Counted from the stretch's first letter, positions 43,001 to 55,445 are shown. The stretch is 64,000 nucleotides of DNA from Chrysaora quinquecirrha (GCA_014526335.1 JACTAT010000268.1:588777-652776), one strand, 5' to 3'. The notes: a model not told the origin generated them from the sequence alone. Numbers and translations are program-made.

Positions 43001-46000
43001 GAAAATCGCAGTTCCCGCAGAATTAAATTGGAATGACTAAAAAAATCAGTTTTCATAAATCGCAAATCATTGCAAATTGGGCCATGTGTCCATCCTCTTC
43101 ATAGATCTGATCACGAAGTCATATTTTGTCTTATTTCACACAATTCTAGCTTTCATTAATTTTGTTGATCATAATTTATCAAAATTCATTTCATTTCACA
43201 AACTTTTTGATTCCTGGGGATGAAGTACGACAAATTACAATCAGTTAGGATCAAATAGGAAACAGGGTTTTCATATATTTTGGCTGATAATTTTCATAAA
43301 TCAGACAAAGTCCTAATTGATCCTGGACCTTTAGTTCCAGTGAAATACTATGAAATGTGACATGAAAAGCAAGCCTTTAAAATGACTGACCATTATTTAA
43401 AAGAGTTTCTAGTTATAGTATTTACATGTCATATGGTTTATTGCACAAAGAGAAATTAAACATGGAATTATGGTCTGAAAGAAAGATCTAGTTATTATGG
43501 CATACAACTATTGAGGAAAGTAGATTGACAGTATAGACAGTATTTATCAGAAGAAACAAACTGTTTTTATTCCTGGGGAGAAATCGTGACAAATTACAAT
43601 CAATCATGATCAATTAGGACACACGGTTTTCCCGATTTTCATATGTTGATCCTAGGGTTGATTTTAGAAAGACTGTAACATGCAAGAACAAAATACATAC
43701 TTAACATTTACATGAAGTAGTTGTTCGTACTACAAGGAGTACATTTTGGCTAACTGAGTATGTTGCAACTAGATTTTTCTATAGGAAGCCATTTCTATGT
43801 GTTTTTTTAGATTGCAAAGAGAAATTTGATGTATCTGGTAGAGCTACTTATGTTTCTGCATGTACTGACTGTGGGGTTGTGCCAGCATCTTATTTCTTAC
43901 GTCACATGAAAGATACCTCTCTACATATGCAGCATCATGGCCTTGGAGAAAAAGGCGCTAGAGCTATTGCTATAGCCCTTGTTGTAAGTGAAGATATTTA
44001 TTCTTGTTATTATTAAACAGCTAAAACAGCTAAAACATTCTAAAACATTCTAAAACATTCTAAAACAGCTTTCTGAAACAGGACCTTGTGGATCTCCAAC
44101 CAATGAACATATCAGGCCCCATTAGCACGGGAGTAACTGGGTCATCTCTGGTCTGATCCAGAGCCAGGTAGTGTAGTGTAGTGGTTAGCACTTGCACCAT
44201 TTGTGCTTAAGGTCTGCAGTTCAGCTCAACACTAGGGAGCACAAATTACAAGGTGTAAAACTTTGCTCTCTGTGACTCGGACAATCATGTAACCCTGGCA
44301 GTGACCACCCTCTGTGCCAATGAAGAGGTCGACCTGGCGTTGATATTCCAAAAATGACTTCTGAGTGAATGAGACCTCAAAATTAGCCACACCAGCCAGC
44401 AGTAGGAATGGAATGTTGCTGGGTACTGGAAACCAAGAACATAAAAACATAAGTTTTGGCTTGAAAACACCTCCTTTCTACACGGAATCCTTTTGGTCCA
44501 TTATGGGGCTCTAATCAAAGCCAGTTCTGGACCTGTTCAGAAGTAGAGCCCACTCTGTTTAGATCCCGTGTAAATGCTTTGCATCAGATCCAAACTGGCC
44601 CGTATGTGAAACGTGACTAAAAGTGAATAGATAAAGCCAAGATAAAATAAGAGAACCAAGATACTCTAACTAACTCTTATCATTTTAGCCCATTATGATT
44701 CATGCTTCTTGAGGTTTTTGCGGGAATATTGTAACAAAACGAATGTATAATTTTGTTGTCCAGACATTGATGATTCTTTTGATGCACATATTTCACTATA
44801 CTTAAATTACTGCTTTTTAGTATCAAGGTATTTTGATATCTTGCACAGGTTTATCCAAAGCAAAGTGACGAAGTAAAGTGCTTCAGTTTCAATTCCGGGA
44901 CCAAACCGCAACATAAACCTATTGGAGTCTTGTTACAAAAATAGAAATTTCGTGTTTAATAACATCACTTTGCCTAGGAATGAACTATGCACAAGTTAGA
45001 TTATATATGTTCCCTTATTTTATCTTGATAAAGCCTACAAGAACACATCATTTTTCGAAGAGAAAATAAAATTTTCTGCTTTAGCCCCACACAAGACGCT
45101 GTTATGGCAAAAAGAAATTTAAACAGTTTTGTAGCAAGAAGTGTGGTAGCATATGTCTCGACCCAAAAAATAGGGCAGCCAAATATTTCTGGATTGGATC
45201 AATACAGCAGTAAATAAATACATCCTTGACAAACTTTAATTCATGTACGTAAAACAGCAAAAACAGTGGCTGGAAAATAGAAAGAAATATTAAGTTCATT
45301 AAGCCAATATATACAATATGAAGCTACTGCTCACAGGTCTTGCAGTGTTGCACTGCATTCTCAGCCAGTACAACTAGCTATATTTGAAATATTAGAACCA
45401 GGAATTTGTTTATATTAGGTGCAAAATGATGTCAGACTGCATTAAATTCGACCAAAATGCAACCACATATAGCAACGCTGCATTTTAGTCAAACTTGGGA
45501 TTTCCTTTGGCAAACTCTGATGTACTAATTCAAAGTGCAGCATTTAAGCCCAATTTGCGCCAATAGGCAAAGTGGTACTATATGCGGGTGTATTTAGGTC
45601 GAACTTAAATTCGTACTCTATACGTGTGTATTAAGGTCGAACTTAAATTCGAATCTTGTACGAGTTAAATTGGATCAATGGAAAAGCCTTCCAAAGTCCC
45701 CGGGGGAGGTACTTAGTATAATTTGGGTACGGGTATGTGCCGCCCATATGGGTGGGTTTTGGGCACTGAAATTCTCTAAACATGGGTATGATTTTAGCCA
45801 AAACCCCATAAAAGTGGGTGGCAAATTGATGAAAAGTCGAAAGTTTAACTTTAATTCGGTCAGAAAAGTGGAAAAATCGCACCAAAGATGTTCTTAGTAC
45901 AATATCAAGCAATAATGAGGCCTAGAAATTCCTATTATTCTTGTATTCCGATTATTTTTACTCATAAAATAGGGTCTGTTTCTGCAAAGGTTTACATTAT

Positions 46001-46217
46001 AAGCGGGTGGGTTTCCAAAATCTGGGCGGCACATCCCCGTCCATTCATAAGTAAAGTACCCCCCCCCCGGACTAAAGTCCACCTTAAGCTAATCCTTTTC
46101 TCTTTCCAGACAAACACCCATGTGCTACATTTAAACTTGACTGACAATGCTCTTGGACCTTCTGGCATAAGCTGTATTTGTGACATGTTAAAAGAAAATT
46201 GCTACATCACCGAACTG
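40017..46217 (+). CDS. LRRC74A: LRRC74-like leucine-rich repeat protein, first four exons
   Basis: Exons 40017-40121, 42603-42759, 43811-43983 and 46110-46217 join in frame (phases 0, 1, 0). Residues 1-35 start MSVRASTPVRNPSITVN. Exon 2 is acidic and ends EGWDTDLEEY. Exon 3 has VVPASYFLRHMKD, then MQHHGLGEKGARAIAIALV, and exon 4 THVLHLNLTDNALGPSGI and MLKENCYITEL, which is a full ribonuclease-inhibitor-type LRR. The VVPxSYFLR, HHGLG and ENCY blocks in this order match vertebrate LRRC74A/B, a testis-enriched, poorly characterised family. Later LRR exons were not found before the gap, so the gene is partial here. A and B paralogues cannot be told apart. Confidence 0.75.
40365..40588. mobile_element. 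Degenerate family B MITE
   Basis: TTTTTTTAAATATGCAAC at the left and GTGCTTATTAAAAAAAGTGTA at the right, with a few AAGCAAC copies. Shortened and eroded, in intron 1 of the LRRC74-like gene. Confidence 0.5.
41274..42040. mobile_element. Non-autonomous hAT element with 8-base target duplication
   Basis: The ends are CAGGGCCGTCCCGACA and ...TAGGGATGGCCCTG. The flanks are perfect 8-base direct repeats GTGATGAG (41,266-41,273 and 42,041-42,048), the hallmark of hAT transposition. Subterminal copies of GATTTGCCGACT occur near both ends. No transposase frame. Confidence 0.88.
42103..42172. repeat. Degenerate telomere-like CCCTAA tract
   Basis: CATACCCTAACCCTAAAG and CCTTAACCTTAACCCTAAAA variants over about 70 bases. 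Too short and mixed to call a relic telomere. Confidence 0.5.
44022..44070. repeat. Short CTAAAACATTC tandem repeat
   Basis: Three exact 11-base units between two CTAAAACAGCT variants. Confidence 0.7.
44071..45690. other. Intron of LRRC74-like gene, mostly unassigned
   Basis: A weak tRNA-like stretch (TAGTGGTTAGCAC near 44,177) may be a SINE head. The open frame at 44,232-44,450 (minus) and the frame at 45,102-45,299 (minus) lack convincing exon borders on both sides. Confidence 0.3.
45695..46073. mobile_element. MITE with GTCCCCGGGGGAGGTAC ends
   Basis: AGTCCCCGGGGGAGGTACTT and ...AAGTACCCCCCCCCCGGACT are inverted, and GGGTATGTGCCGCCCA pairs with TGGGCGGCACATCCC further in. It ends 36 bases before exon 4 of the LRRC74-like gene. 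Confidence 0.7.
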
Positions 46218-47045
46218 GTGAGTGTTTTTGACCTCTTTTGTCAAATTTCTTGTTTTTGTATCATTGAAAGGAAATTCCTGACGCTGCAAGAAAATCAAGG
46301 CCTAACCTTAACCCACTTAATATATTTATGTGCTTATTCCCGATACGTTACCTGAATGAAAAACAATTTTTGCACCTGCGTAGAAGAAATATAACCTGAT
46401 CACAACTCGAATTTCTTTTTTGTGTGTTTTTGTAGCTTGTCGGTTGCCTTTCATCTTCAAAAGGAGTCTTCTCAGTTAAACATTTCGTCTTTCTTTTTCG
46501 TCCGCCATTTGTAGTGGAAAATTCAATAACACAGACACATGTCAGCAAGGAAGTATCGGTTCGCCTTCTGTAGACAGGGAAATTACTGTAACCATCTAGC
46601 AAACTGGGTAGCCGAAAATTTTATTGTTGCTATTACTTAACTATACTATTGCGGATATTTTGGCACTTGGGACATTTTTTGGTAATTGCCGGATTTCACG
46701 TGATCGATGACGTATGTAGTTGCCGGTCAGTAAAAAATCAATATCAACATATTTTAAATTTCAGTATACCGTATGAAAGAGCGTCAAAAATTGAGCAAAA
46801 TATTATAAGGCACGCCTTGCATTTGAGCTACGGATACAAAGTTATGAGGCTCAAATTTTTTGAGCTTTTAAAATTCATTCTGTCATCTGTCTGAAGCAAA
46901 ACTTCTGTCTTCTACTCTTTGCTGAGGTATCACAGATGTGCAAGATTTTCGGCTCGGAGTAGCATTAAATTTTTTTGTTCATGAGTTTTTTAATTTCATT
47001 TCATTTTTGATATTTTCTCCCTGAGTTGCAGCTATTTAGTGTACA
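46218..47045. other. Intronic sequence, no feature seen
   Basis: Frames of 80 residues on both strands have no splice support or motif. Confidence 0.3.
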
Positions 47046-47436
47046 TACACTTTTTTTTAATAAGCAACTTGACTTTCGTCAAGCCCTCAAAGTTGCTTAA
47101 AATTTTAGACATTTCAGCCCTCAAAGTTGCTTAAACGTTGCTTAATATTTTTTGTACCTACTAACCACCCCTGACTTCGTGGGTCAAAATCGTCATCTGT
47201 TAGGCCTACAACATGACTTTTGGGAGACAGTAAGTGGAAAAACGTTAGCTAACGAACTTCAACATGCAAAACATAAGAACGAAGAACAATTTCCTCCTAA
47301 TGCAAGAAAGAGAATAAGCTTGGTTGTTTGACTTCTTAGTTGCTTACAGTAATTCAATTGATCCCTCAAGTTGCTTAATGTTAAGGTCAGTTCAGCCCTA
47401 GTTCTTTATTGAGCGGTGGCTTATAAAAAAAGTGTA
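47046..47436. mobile_element. Family B MITE, near-complete
   Basis: TACACTTTTTTTTAATAAGC start and TTATAAAAAAAGTGTA end. Nearly collinear with the copy at 15,672-16,058 including the CAGCCCTCAA boxes and GTTGCTTA repeats. Confidence 0.75.
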
Positions 47437-48269
47437 GTAGATTAGGACCTACATGGTTCAAAATCAATTCTAGGCCAGAAACAAAGTAGAACTCTAGCGA
47501 AAACTTGAAAATCACTTGCAGTGGAAATGAAAATTGCTTCACTTTCACAGATCGCTACCGAAGAGCAAATAGCGAAAGGGCCTCAGATCCTGTATTGACA
47601 GTTGAATGTATTGACAATAGTTGTTCAGTGCCAGTTTGAAACATATTTTTCATTGTAGTTTGTTGCTGTACTTTGTTGCCGTAGCTAGTCAGTTGTTTCT
47701 CGCAGTTGCTGATATGCTTCAGAGAACCTTAGCCTTCCAAAACACGAACAAAATTCAAACAAGAAAAACATTTTCTCCCTTCCTCATCAATATTCTATCA
47801 TTATTGTACTTGAAAATTGTACATATAATAATAAATTTCTGATGGGCTTAGCAACAGTAATAACTAAGGGTCATATCGAAAAGTTAGTGTTGTAAAAATT
47901 ATCTAAAAAATATAGGTTATATTTGTGTTTTCGTTTTTAAACGATAGAAAAAGTTCACAAAACAAAACAACAGCGATACACAAAGAATGAAACTTGTTGA
48001 ATAGACTTCAAAATCTTCTTGCTTTTTCTTTAAGCTTTATTTTTTAGATCTATCGAAATATCTTGATTTTCGAATTCCTATGGAATCCTTAAAATTCGTT
48101 TTCTCGAATTTTCATACCAAGTGTTGCTAGTCAAGTAATAAACCACTTCAATATTGTGCATCATTCTTCGACAATAAGTTGCTCAGCAAACTAGACATTT
48201 TGATACCTTTTGGTACTTAAGTTAATAAGTTCCACAATTCTGTTGGTTCTAGATTTTTCATTTTGTCAG

Positions 48270-49560
48270 GTCTTTTCTCAGAGGAATTTGGCCGCTATTT
48301 TTCACGCTAACAGCTTGTGATTTTAGCAATCGATTTAGGCACCTCTCTGGGAGATTTTTGAAGGTACTGTGGTACCAATCAATCAAAATACCGCATCCGC
48401 ATTATTGATCTCTGAACTCTCCGTCTTAACAGTTTAGGCCCCTTGCAGTTCTAAACATGTTTCCTAAATCTTAAATCTGCTTCTTCATCGATTTCGTTTT
48501 CCTTTCCATTTTCACTCTTTGTCTTGTTTCTCTTCTGCATATCCAGAAAATTGCTGGGCGAAAATTTTATTTTATTTCTTGAAGAGCTGTCTTAAAGTCT
48601 TTCATCGGTAAAATTAGTTGCTATTTTTCATCCCGAAGCCAAATTTTAAGCAAGCCTTTTCCTGCCGCTCTTTATAGCATTCTTGAAGGATGCAAAAATG
48701 CTGTATGCCATGAAAGATGCAAGATGCCATAATTCCACGGCATCAGACCATCGATTTATGAACTTGCTGTCTTTGTGAATGATTTAGGATCCTCTGTGTT
48801 CTCAACACGTTTTCTGAATTTTTAATCTGCTTCTTTATCGAGTTTGTTTTGTTCTCCATAGTCGTTCTGTGTTTTCGCTCTTTTGCATTTTCAGAAAATA
48901 GTTGAGCGAAAATTTTGTTTTGTTACTTGAAAAAGCTGTCTTAATGTCTTTTCTTGCAAAAAAGGCTGCTATTTTTCATGCCGAAGGCTAAAATGTTTAG
49001 CAAGCCTTTCCCCGTCACTCTTTATTGCATTCTTGAAAGATTCAAGTGCTGTATGCCGTGAAAGATGCAAGATGCCATAATTGCACAGCATCTGTACTAT
49101 CGATGTCTGAACTCTGAGTCTGTCAATGATTTAGGCCTCTCTGTGTTATCAACATGTTTCCTGAATTTTCAGTCTTCTCTTTGCCGATTTTGTTTTTCTG
49201 TATACATATATTTTTATCTTTCATTGTTCTGTATTTACTACAACCTGCTGAGCGAAAATTTCATTTTGTTTCTTCAAAAAGATGTCTTAAAATTTCGCTA
49301 TTTTTCACGCTGAAAGTTTAAATTATAAGCAAGAGATTTCGGCATCTTCTTGTTGCATTCTTGAGGAAGTCAAAAGTGTTTTACACCAAGATAGACGCAA
49401 GATTCCACAATTGCACTACATCAGCACTATTGGTCTCTGAACGCTCCATCTTTCTGGATGATTTAGGCCCCTCGGTGTTCTCAACATATTTCATTCTTTG
49501 CCTTTCCCTCTAGCTGCCCAAATTTTCTGAGCGCCTTCCTATTTTTGAACGGAGATTTCA
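48270..49560. repeat. Four diverged ~340-base tandem units
   Basis: GATGCAAGATGCCATAATTSCA-type markers at about 48,715, 49,062 and 49,393, each followed by a GATTTAGG...TCTGTGTT block, a CTGCTTCTTTATCGA block and GAGCGAAAATTT. The first unit (48,270-48,660) is the most eroded. Confidence 0.65.
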
Positions 49561-49573
49561 ATCCCCTGCTTAC

Positions 49574-51293
49574 TTGAGATGTTTTGGTAGAAGATCATCA
49601 ATATTTTTCCTGCTGTCCAACCTCTTTTCCATTTCAATCAACTGGTTGACGCCATCAATTACCTTCTGTACAAGCTGCGCCTGAAAGGTGGATAATTTTG
49701 GTTTTAGCATGGTGTCAGCAAAGCCCGAAAAAAGTAGAGTAGATAGAACCCTTTTTAGACTGCAAGAAGAAAATAGTTGAGACTTGAGGGACACAAAGCC
49801 TCAGTCCGAATTGGGTACTTTTTAATTAAAATAAGACGGTTGCCCTGTGGCGTTTTGTTCTTTATCTAGCTAGCATGATGTGCCAGGAGGTTCGTGACAG
49901 AGGTTGGGTTTTAATCCCAGCCGCGGTAGCGTCGCAGGCAGGGTCAATGTCTCATTAATTCATATACTTCTGAGATTCTAGCAACTGGTGCTAAATACAC
50001 CAATTCACTTGCAGGGTATTTTCTTGATCTACCTGCATTTAAAGGCAATGGGCAATAGGCATGATTAACAGCCTAAAGAATCTTTTTTGTTTCGAAATGT
50101 AAATCCCTTAAGGTATCGCAAAGCTCATTCCTTTGGAGTATAAAACTTTGAAAATAGGCCGAGTTAATTGGTTACGACTGTTACGGAAGAATATTTTCCC
50201 GAAAGTATACCTTAATTAGCCAATCCAAAATATGCTTCTGAATAGACGCTTCCAAATAAGATGACCGCCGTTTTTGCCTACTGTTTTCATTGAGGATTTT
50301 CGAAAGGAATTCTGGGAATAATTTCCTTCGTTGCGTATTTTGCATAGCTGAAGACGTTGAATTCGCAATTAACGAAATTATTCCAAGAATTCCCTTCCAG
50401 AAACCTTAAGAAAAGAAGGGATTGACAGAAACGGCAGCCATATTTTGCGGAAACCTCTATTGATCCCAAGAACCATCATAAGAACCTAATTTTTTCAACA
50501 CAGCCTCTTTGGGCTTAGATGTGTGCTCTAATCAGGGTGGAGTTCTTAAAAGAGGGTAAAAAGCAATTGCAAGGAAAATAAAGCATGGTTCAAGGTTGAG
50601 CTGCTTTAGCATGCCCTTGCTTCTCAATGTTTTGAATGCAATGATTTTGGGTTCGATGATAAAGGTTAAACCAAGCACAAGTTGCATTCAAACCAAAATG
50701 AGCGATATTAGTCCTCTTATATAAGAACCTAATTTGACATTACACCAAATTGGCTCTTATTTATTGGGAAGAAATATTTCAAGCTGTAAGGTTCTTGATA
50801 AAAGAAGGTTCTTATGTATGTGCTGATTTTTACTGTAATCTAAGAAAGCTGATATTGCAGTGCTGTGTTGAAACATATCCTTATCGCTTTAAGAGAGATA
50901 TACAATGTCTGCCAAAAGTCCTTGGAACATCCCGGTAGTTTTTGAAAAAATACGACTCCTCTTCCCTTTCTTACTGGGAAATACAGAAAATCAACCCCCT
51001 CCCCCAGAACAATGTTGTTCGTCTTTTGTACAGTCTGAGCCTTCATAAGATGCATTGCAGGTTCTCGTGGGATGTTCCAAACCACAGAAAATTAACATTG
51101 TTTGAGGGGGGAGGGGTTTTTCTGCTACCATCTGAGTAAAAATAGTGCGAGTGTTCCAAGACGTTTGGCAGGCATTGTAGCAAAGAGTTTTTACAGCCAC
51201 TGAGATCAGCTTGTGATCCTACCTCAGAGTATCCGAGTCTGTCAAGATTGGATATGTCGAGCATTTCACCAACTGGAGGCGTGTCGATGCCAC
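49574..51293 (-). CDS. Two exons of an unrecognised protein
   Basis: Exon 51293-51223 (acceptor TTTTTTGCAG, donor GAG|GTAGGA) encodes 23 residues beginning GIDTPPVGEMLDIS. Exon 49680-49574 (acceptor CCACCTTTCAG, donor CAA|GTAAGC) encodes 35 residues with AQLVQKVIDGVNQLIEMEKR, an amphipathic helix, and NIDDLLPKHL. They join in phase 0 into a helical, charged segment. Upstream exons may lie in or beyond the gap at 51,778-52,277, and downstream exons were not found. I do not recognise the family. The gene would run antisense to the LRRC74-like gene or be nested in it. Confidence 0.55.
50901..51179. mobile_element. Family D MITE, copy 4
   Basis: TACAATGTCTGCCAAAAGTC at the left and GACGTTTGGCAGGCATTGTA at the right; core CCCCCTCCCCCAGAACAATG and its complement. 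279 bases, inside the intron of the unrecognised minus-strand gene. Confidence 0.75.
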
Positions 51294-51319
51294 CTGCAAA
51301 AAATTGAAAGTCATTAACA

Positions 51320-51610
51320 TTTCACTCAACTTACCACGCAACAGTTTCCCTAACCATCATAGAAGAAGGGAAATTAAGCTTTCTCTCCCCATTCTTGATA
51401 TCTATCAGCTTTGACACAACGAGGATATAATTATGCAATATTGCGATCAAATGAACCAACATTTCATCCAACGTTTCACGCAACTTTTCACGCAACTCTT
51501 CCTTACCACCTCAAAAGAAGAGACCTTTAGTTTTCTCTCCTCCACTCTTGATATCTGTCAGCTTTGACACAACATGGACAAGATTACGGTGCAACATAGT
51601 GGTCCAATGA
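51320..51610. repeat. Tandem duplication of a ~155-base unit
   Basis: ACGCAACWSTTYCCYTAMC and CTTGATATCTRTCAGCTTTG blocks occur twice in the same order, at about 51,330-51,450 and 51,490-51,600. Confidence 0.6.
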
Positions 51611-51662
51611 TGCAACATTTCATACGCAACATTGGAAGGAGATGCTTCTTTGTAATGTCACA

Positions 51663-51777
51663 TACACGTTTTTTGTAAGAAACTAAAAAATTGATCCAGT
51701 ACTAGAGTTTCTTAAGAGTTGCTTGAAAATGTATATTGGCAACATAGTTTTATTCTATCTGAATGGAGTTCCAAACC
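51663..51777. mobile_element. Family E MITE end running into the gap
   Basis: TACACGTTTTTTGTAAGAAAC start and AGTACTAGAGTTTCTTAAG inside; the rest is lost in the assembly gap. Confidence 0.55.
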
Positions 51778-52277
51778 NNNNNNNNNNNNNNNNNNNNNNN
51801 NNNNNNNNNNNNNNNNNNNNNNNNNNNNNNNNNNNNNNNNNNNNNNNNNNNNNNNNNNNNNNNNNNNNNNNNNNNNNNNNNNNNNNNNNNNNNNNNNNNN
51901 NNNNNNNNNNNNNNNNNNNNNNNNNNNNNNNNNNNNNNNNNNNNNNNNNNNNNNNNNNNNNNNNNNNNNNNNNNNNNNNNNNNNNNNNNNNNNNNNNNNN
52001 NNNNNNNNNNNNNNNNNNNNNNNNNNNNNNNNNNNNNNNNNNNNNNNNNNNNNNNNNNNNNNNNNNNNNNNNNNNNNNNNNNNNNNNNNNNNNNNNNNNN
52101 NNNNNNNNNNNNNNNNNNNNNNNNNNNNNNNNNNNNNNNNNNNNNNNNNNNNNNNNNNNNNNNNNNNNNNNNNNNNNNNNNNNNNNNNNNNNNNNNNNNN
52201 NNNNNNNNNNNNNNNNNNNNNNNNNNNNNNNNNNNNNNNNNNNNNNNNNNNNNNNNNNNNNNNNNNNNNNNNNNNNN
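51778..52277. other. Assembly gap, exactly 500 N
   Basis: The round length suggests a placeholder of unknown true size. Repeats on both sides (family E end, satellite) likely caused it. Frames reported across it are meaningless. Confidence 0.99.
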
Positions 52278-54640
52278 CCTCATTTTTCTTGCCCAAATTT
52301 TGGAGCCCTCCTCCTCAATATATATCTTGCTCACCTTTTGAGATTTACTTTTTCTCCCTAGTTTGACCAATTGTGATTGAAAAATACTTTATTTACGCAC
52401 TGGAGACTATTTAGGGGATATTTGAAGAATTTGAGAACAATTTTTGGGCAATTTTTGAACACAACTGCGAGTTGCAAAGCACTTGGCCGATTTTTCGCAA
52501 TGTGGCAAGGCTGTAGATTGGATTATGATTGACAAATACTCTTTTTTCCCCGGAGAGCCTATTCAGGGCATATGCCAGTATTTTACAAATTATTTAAAGA
52601 AAAATTGGAATTTTCAAAACAACTTATTTTTTGCAGATTTTGACCATTTGGCAAGGCTGTGGACTTGCCATTTTGGCGATTTTTTTGTGGGAAATTTTTT
52701 CTCTCAAATAATTGACCCTTTTGGATAGAAAAACCTACCCCGTATATTTACCCCCTAAAACCAGCTCAGGAGGTATCTGGTAGGATTTTACAATTATTTT
52801 GGAGAAAAAAGGGAGTTTTCAAAACCCTGATTTTGGCCATTTGGCAAGGCTATAGACTTGCCTTTTTTGTGATTCAAGAGGTTAATTTTTTCTGCCTAAC
52901 TCGACTTGCCTTTTTCAGGTTTTAGGAGGATAATTTTTTCTGCCTAACTTGCCCTTATTTGAGAGAAAAATGGCCATTTTGGAAGCCTTGCCCATTTGCC
53001 AATTTTCAAAGAAAATTTTGTCCGTAAATCCGGCCTATTATGATAGAAAAATACTCTATTTGCCCCCAGAAACTAATTTAGGGTTGTTTGGAAAGATTTG
53101 ATAACTACTTTGACGAAGAATTTGAGTTTTAAATACCCCTGATGTTGGCCGATTTTGGCCATTTTGCAAGGCTATAGAAATTCTTGGCAGTTATTTGAGG
53201 GAAATTGTTTTGGACATATTGGACCTTTATTAATAGAAAAACACTGTATCTCCACCCTAGAAGCAGTTCAGGTTTTGTATATATTTTTGAAGAAAGAAAG
53301 GGAGATTTCAAATCTCCTGATTTTGGCCGACTTTGGCAAGGCTACAGACTTGTCTTTATGGCGGTTTTTTGAGAAAGTTTTTCTCCCATAATTAGGCCTT
53401 TTGACGGAAAGATGTGATTTTTGGGGAAAATTTATTCTTCAATACTGGACCTTTTTCATGGAAAAAACACTGTTTTTACCCCCTAAAGGCAACTCGGGGG
53501 TTATCAGGTAGGATTTGGCAACTGTTTTTGAAGAAAAGGAAAGTTGTCAAAACCCCTGATTTTAGCCGATTTTTGGCCATTTGCCAAGGCTAAAGACTTG
53601 CCTTGGACCTTTTTTATGGAAAACACTGTTTCTACCCTCTAAAGGCAGTTCAGGGGGTATCAGGTAGGATTTAGTATCTTTTTTGGTGAAAAAAAGGAGA
53701 TTTCAAAACCCCTGATTTTGGCCGATTTTGGGCCATTTGGTAAGGCTATAGACTTCCCTTTTTGGCGATTTTGGAATGAAAATTATTTTCACCCAAATTC
53801 GACCCAATTTGATAGAAAAACACCTTATTTTCCCCGTAGAGACTATTCAGGGCGTATTTGGTAGGATTTACCTAATATTTTTGAAGAAAAAAAGGAGTTT
53901 TTAAAACCCCCGATTTTAACCGATCTAGGGCTTGCCTTTTTGGCGATTTTTGAAGGAAATTCTTTTCACCCAAATTCGACACAATTTGCTAGAAAATCAC
54001 CTTATTTACCCCCTAGAACCTAATCAGGGGGTATTTGGTAGGATTTACCTAATATTTTTGAAGAAAAAAGAGAGTTTTTAAACTCCCGATTTTGGGCGAT
54101 TTTGGGCCATTTGGTAAGGCTATAGACTTGCCTTTTTTGCGATTTTGGAAGGAATATTCCCCCCGCCAAATTCGACCCAATTTGCAAGAAAACACCTTAT
54201 TTTCCCCCTAGAAGCTAATCAGGGGGTATTAATGTAAGATTTACCTAATATTTTTTAAGAAAAAAGAGAGTTTTTAAACCCCTGATTTTGGCCGATTTTG
54301 GGTCATCTCGGCCTAGATGCCAATTGTGGAAAAAAAAAATAGACTTGCCTTTTTGGCGATTTTTGAAGGAAAATTTCTCGCCCAAATCCAACCAAATTTG
54401 ATAGAAAAACACCTTATTTCCCCCCCTAGAAGCTATTCAGGGGGTATTTGGTAGGATTTGCCTAATATTTTTTAAGAAAAAAGGGACTTGCCCTTTTAGC
54501 GATATTTTGAGGGAAATTTTTCCTCCAAAATTGGAACCTTCGTAACACAAAAACACTGTATCTACAAGTAACAAAACCCCTGATTTTGGGCCGATTCTAG
54601 ACTTGCCTTTTTAGCGGCTTTCCAAGGACATATTCTTTTA
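52278..54640. repeat. Degenerate satellite, ~180-220-base period
   Basis: About ten to twelve units share GATTTTGGCCGATTTTGG, AAGGCTATAGACTTGCC, GGTAGGATTTACCTAATAT and AACACCTTATTT blocks. Units vary in length and degree of decay. No coding potential. Confidence 0.85.
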
Positions 54641-54711
54641 TGGCGGCTGTAATAGTCTGGGAGCTGCAGTGTTTGTATTGCACAAACGTAGGTCTAATGG
54701 ATACGCGCTAT

Positions 54712-55140
54712 TGTAGTGGTGTATTTTTGCGTACTGTGGTGGTGTTTGTTGCGTACTGTGGTGGATAAGCACTACTGTGGTGGGTTATAATGCTTGTTGT
54801 GGTGGGTTATTAAGATAGTTGTGGCGGTGTTTTTTGCGTACTGTGGTGGATAAGCACTACTGTGGTGGGTTATTATGCTTGTTGTGGTGGGTTATTAAGA
54901 TTGTTGTGGCGGTGTTTTTTTGTACTGTGGTGGATAAGCACTACTGTGGTGGGTTATAATGCTTGTTGTGGTGGGTTATTAATATTGTTGTGGCGGTGTT
55001 TTTTTGCGTACTGTGGTGGATAAGCACTACTGTGATGGGTTATTATGCTTGATGTGGTGGGTTATTATTCTTGTTGTGGTGGGGTTTTTTGCGTACTGTG
55101 GTTGATAAGCACTACTGTGGTGGGTTATTATGCTTGGTGT
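54712..55140. repeat. Minisatellite related to the foldback element
   Basis: Five ~84-base units containing GCGTACTGTGGTGGATAAGC, ACTACTGTGGTGGGTTATAA and TTGTGGTGGGTTATTAAG. The GTACTGTGGTGGATAA core is shared with the arms of the foldback element at 24,160-24,893. Confidence 0.85.
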
Positions 55141-55445
55141 CGTAAATTGTGAACTAGTTATCAAAAACTTTCAAAGTTATCAGACATTTTATAATATCAA
55201 CTTTTTCTTTCCTGCTCATTACTTTACTTCACTATCTTTGTACGTTATTAAGTTTCTTCTCATTTTAGTTTCGATTACTATTGACCATGTATTGTATGCG
55301 TAAAAAACGTTAAATGAAAGAACGCATTATGTGTCCTAGAGACAGTTCCATGTAACTGTAACTGTCTAATATTCGCAGTTCTTCTTAAAGCGTCTTTTCA
55401 CTACTAGTACAGCGCATTGGAACAAGACACGAAATTGGCACTTCT

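Noticed and set aside
44232..44450. 72-residue minus-strand frame
   Set aside because: Reads like protein in part but has no exon borders in phase and lies beside SINE-like sequence.
51712..52370. Frames of about 200 residues
   Set aside because: They span the N gap.
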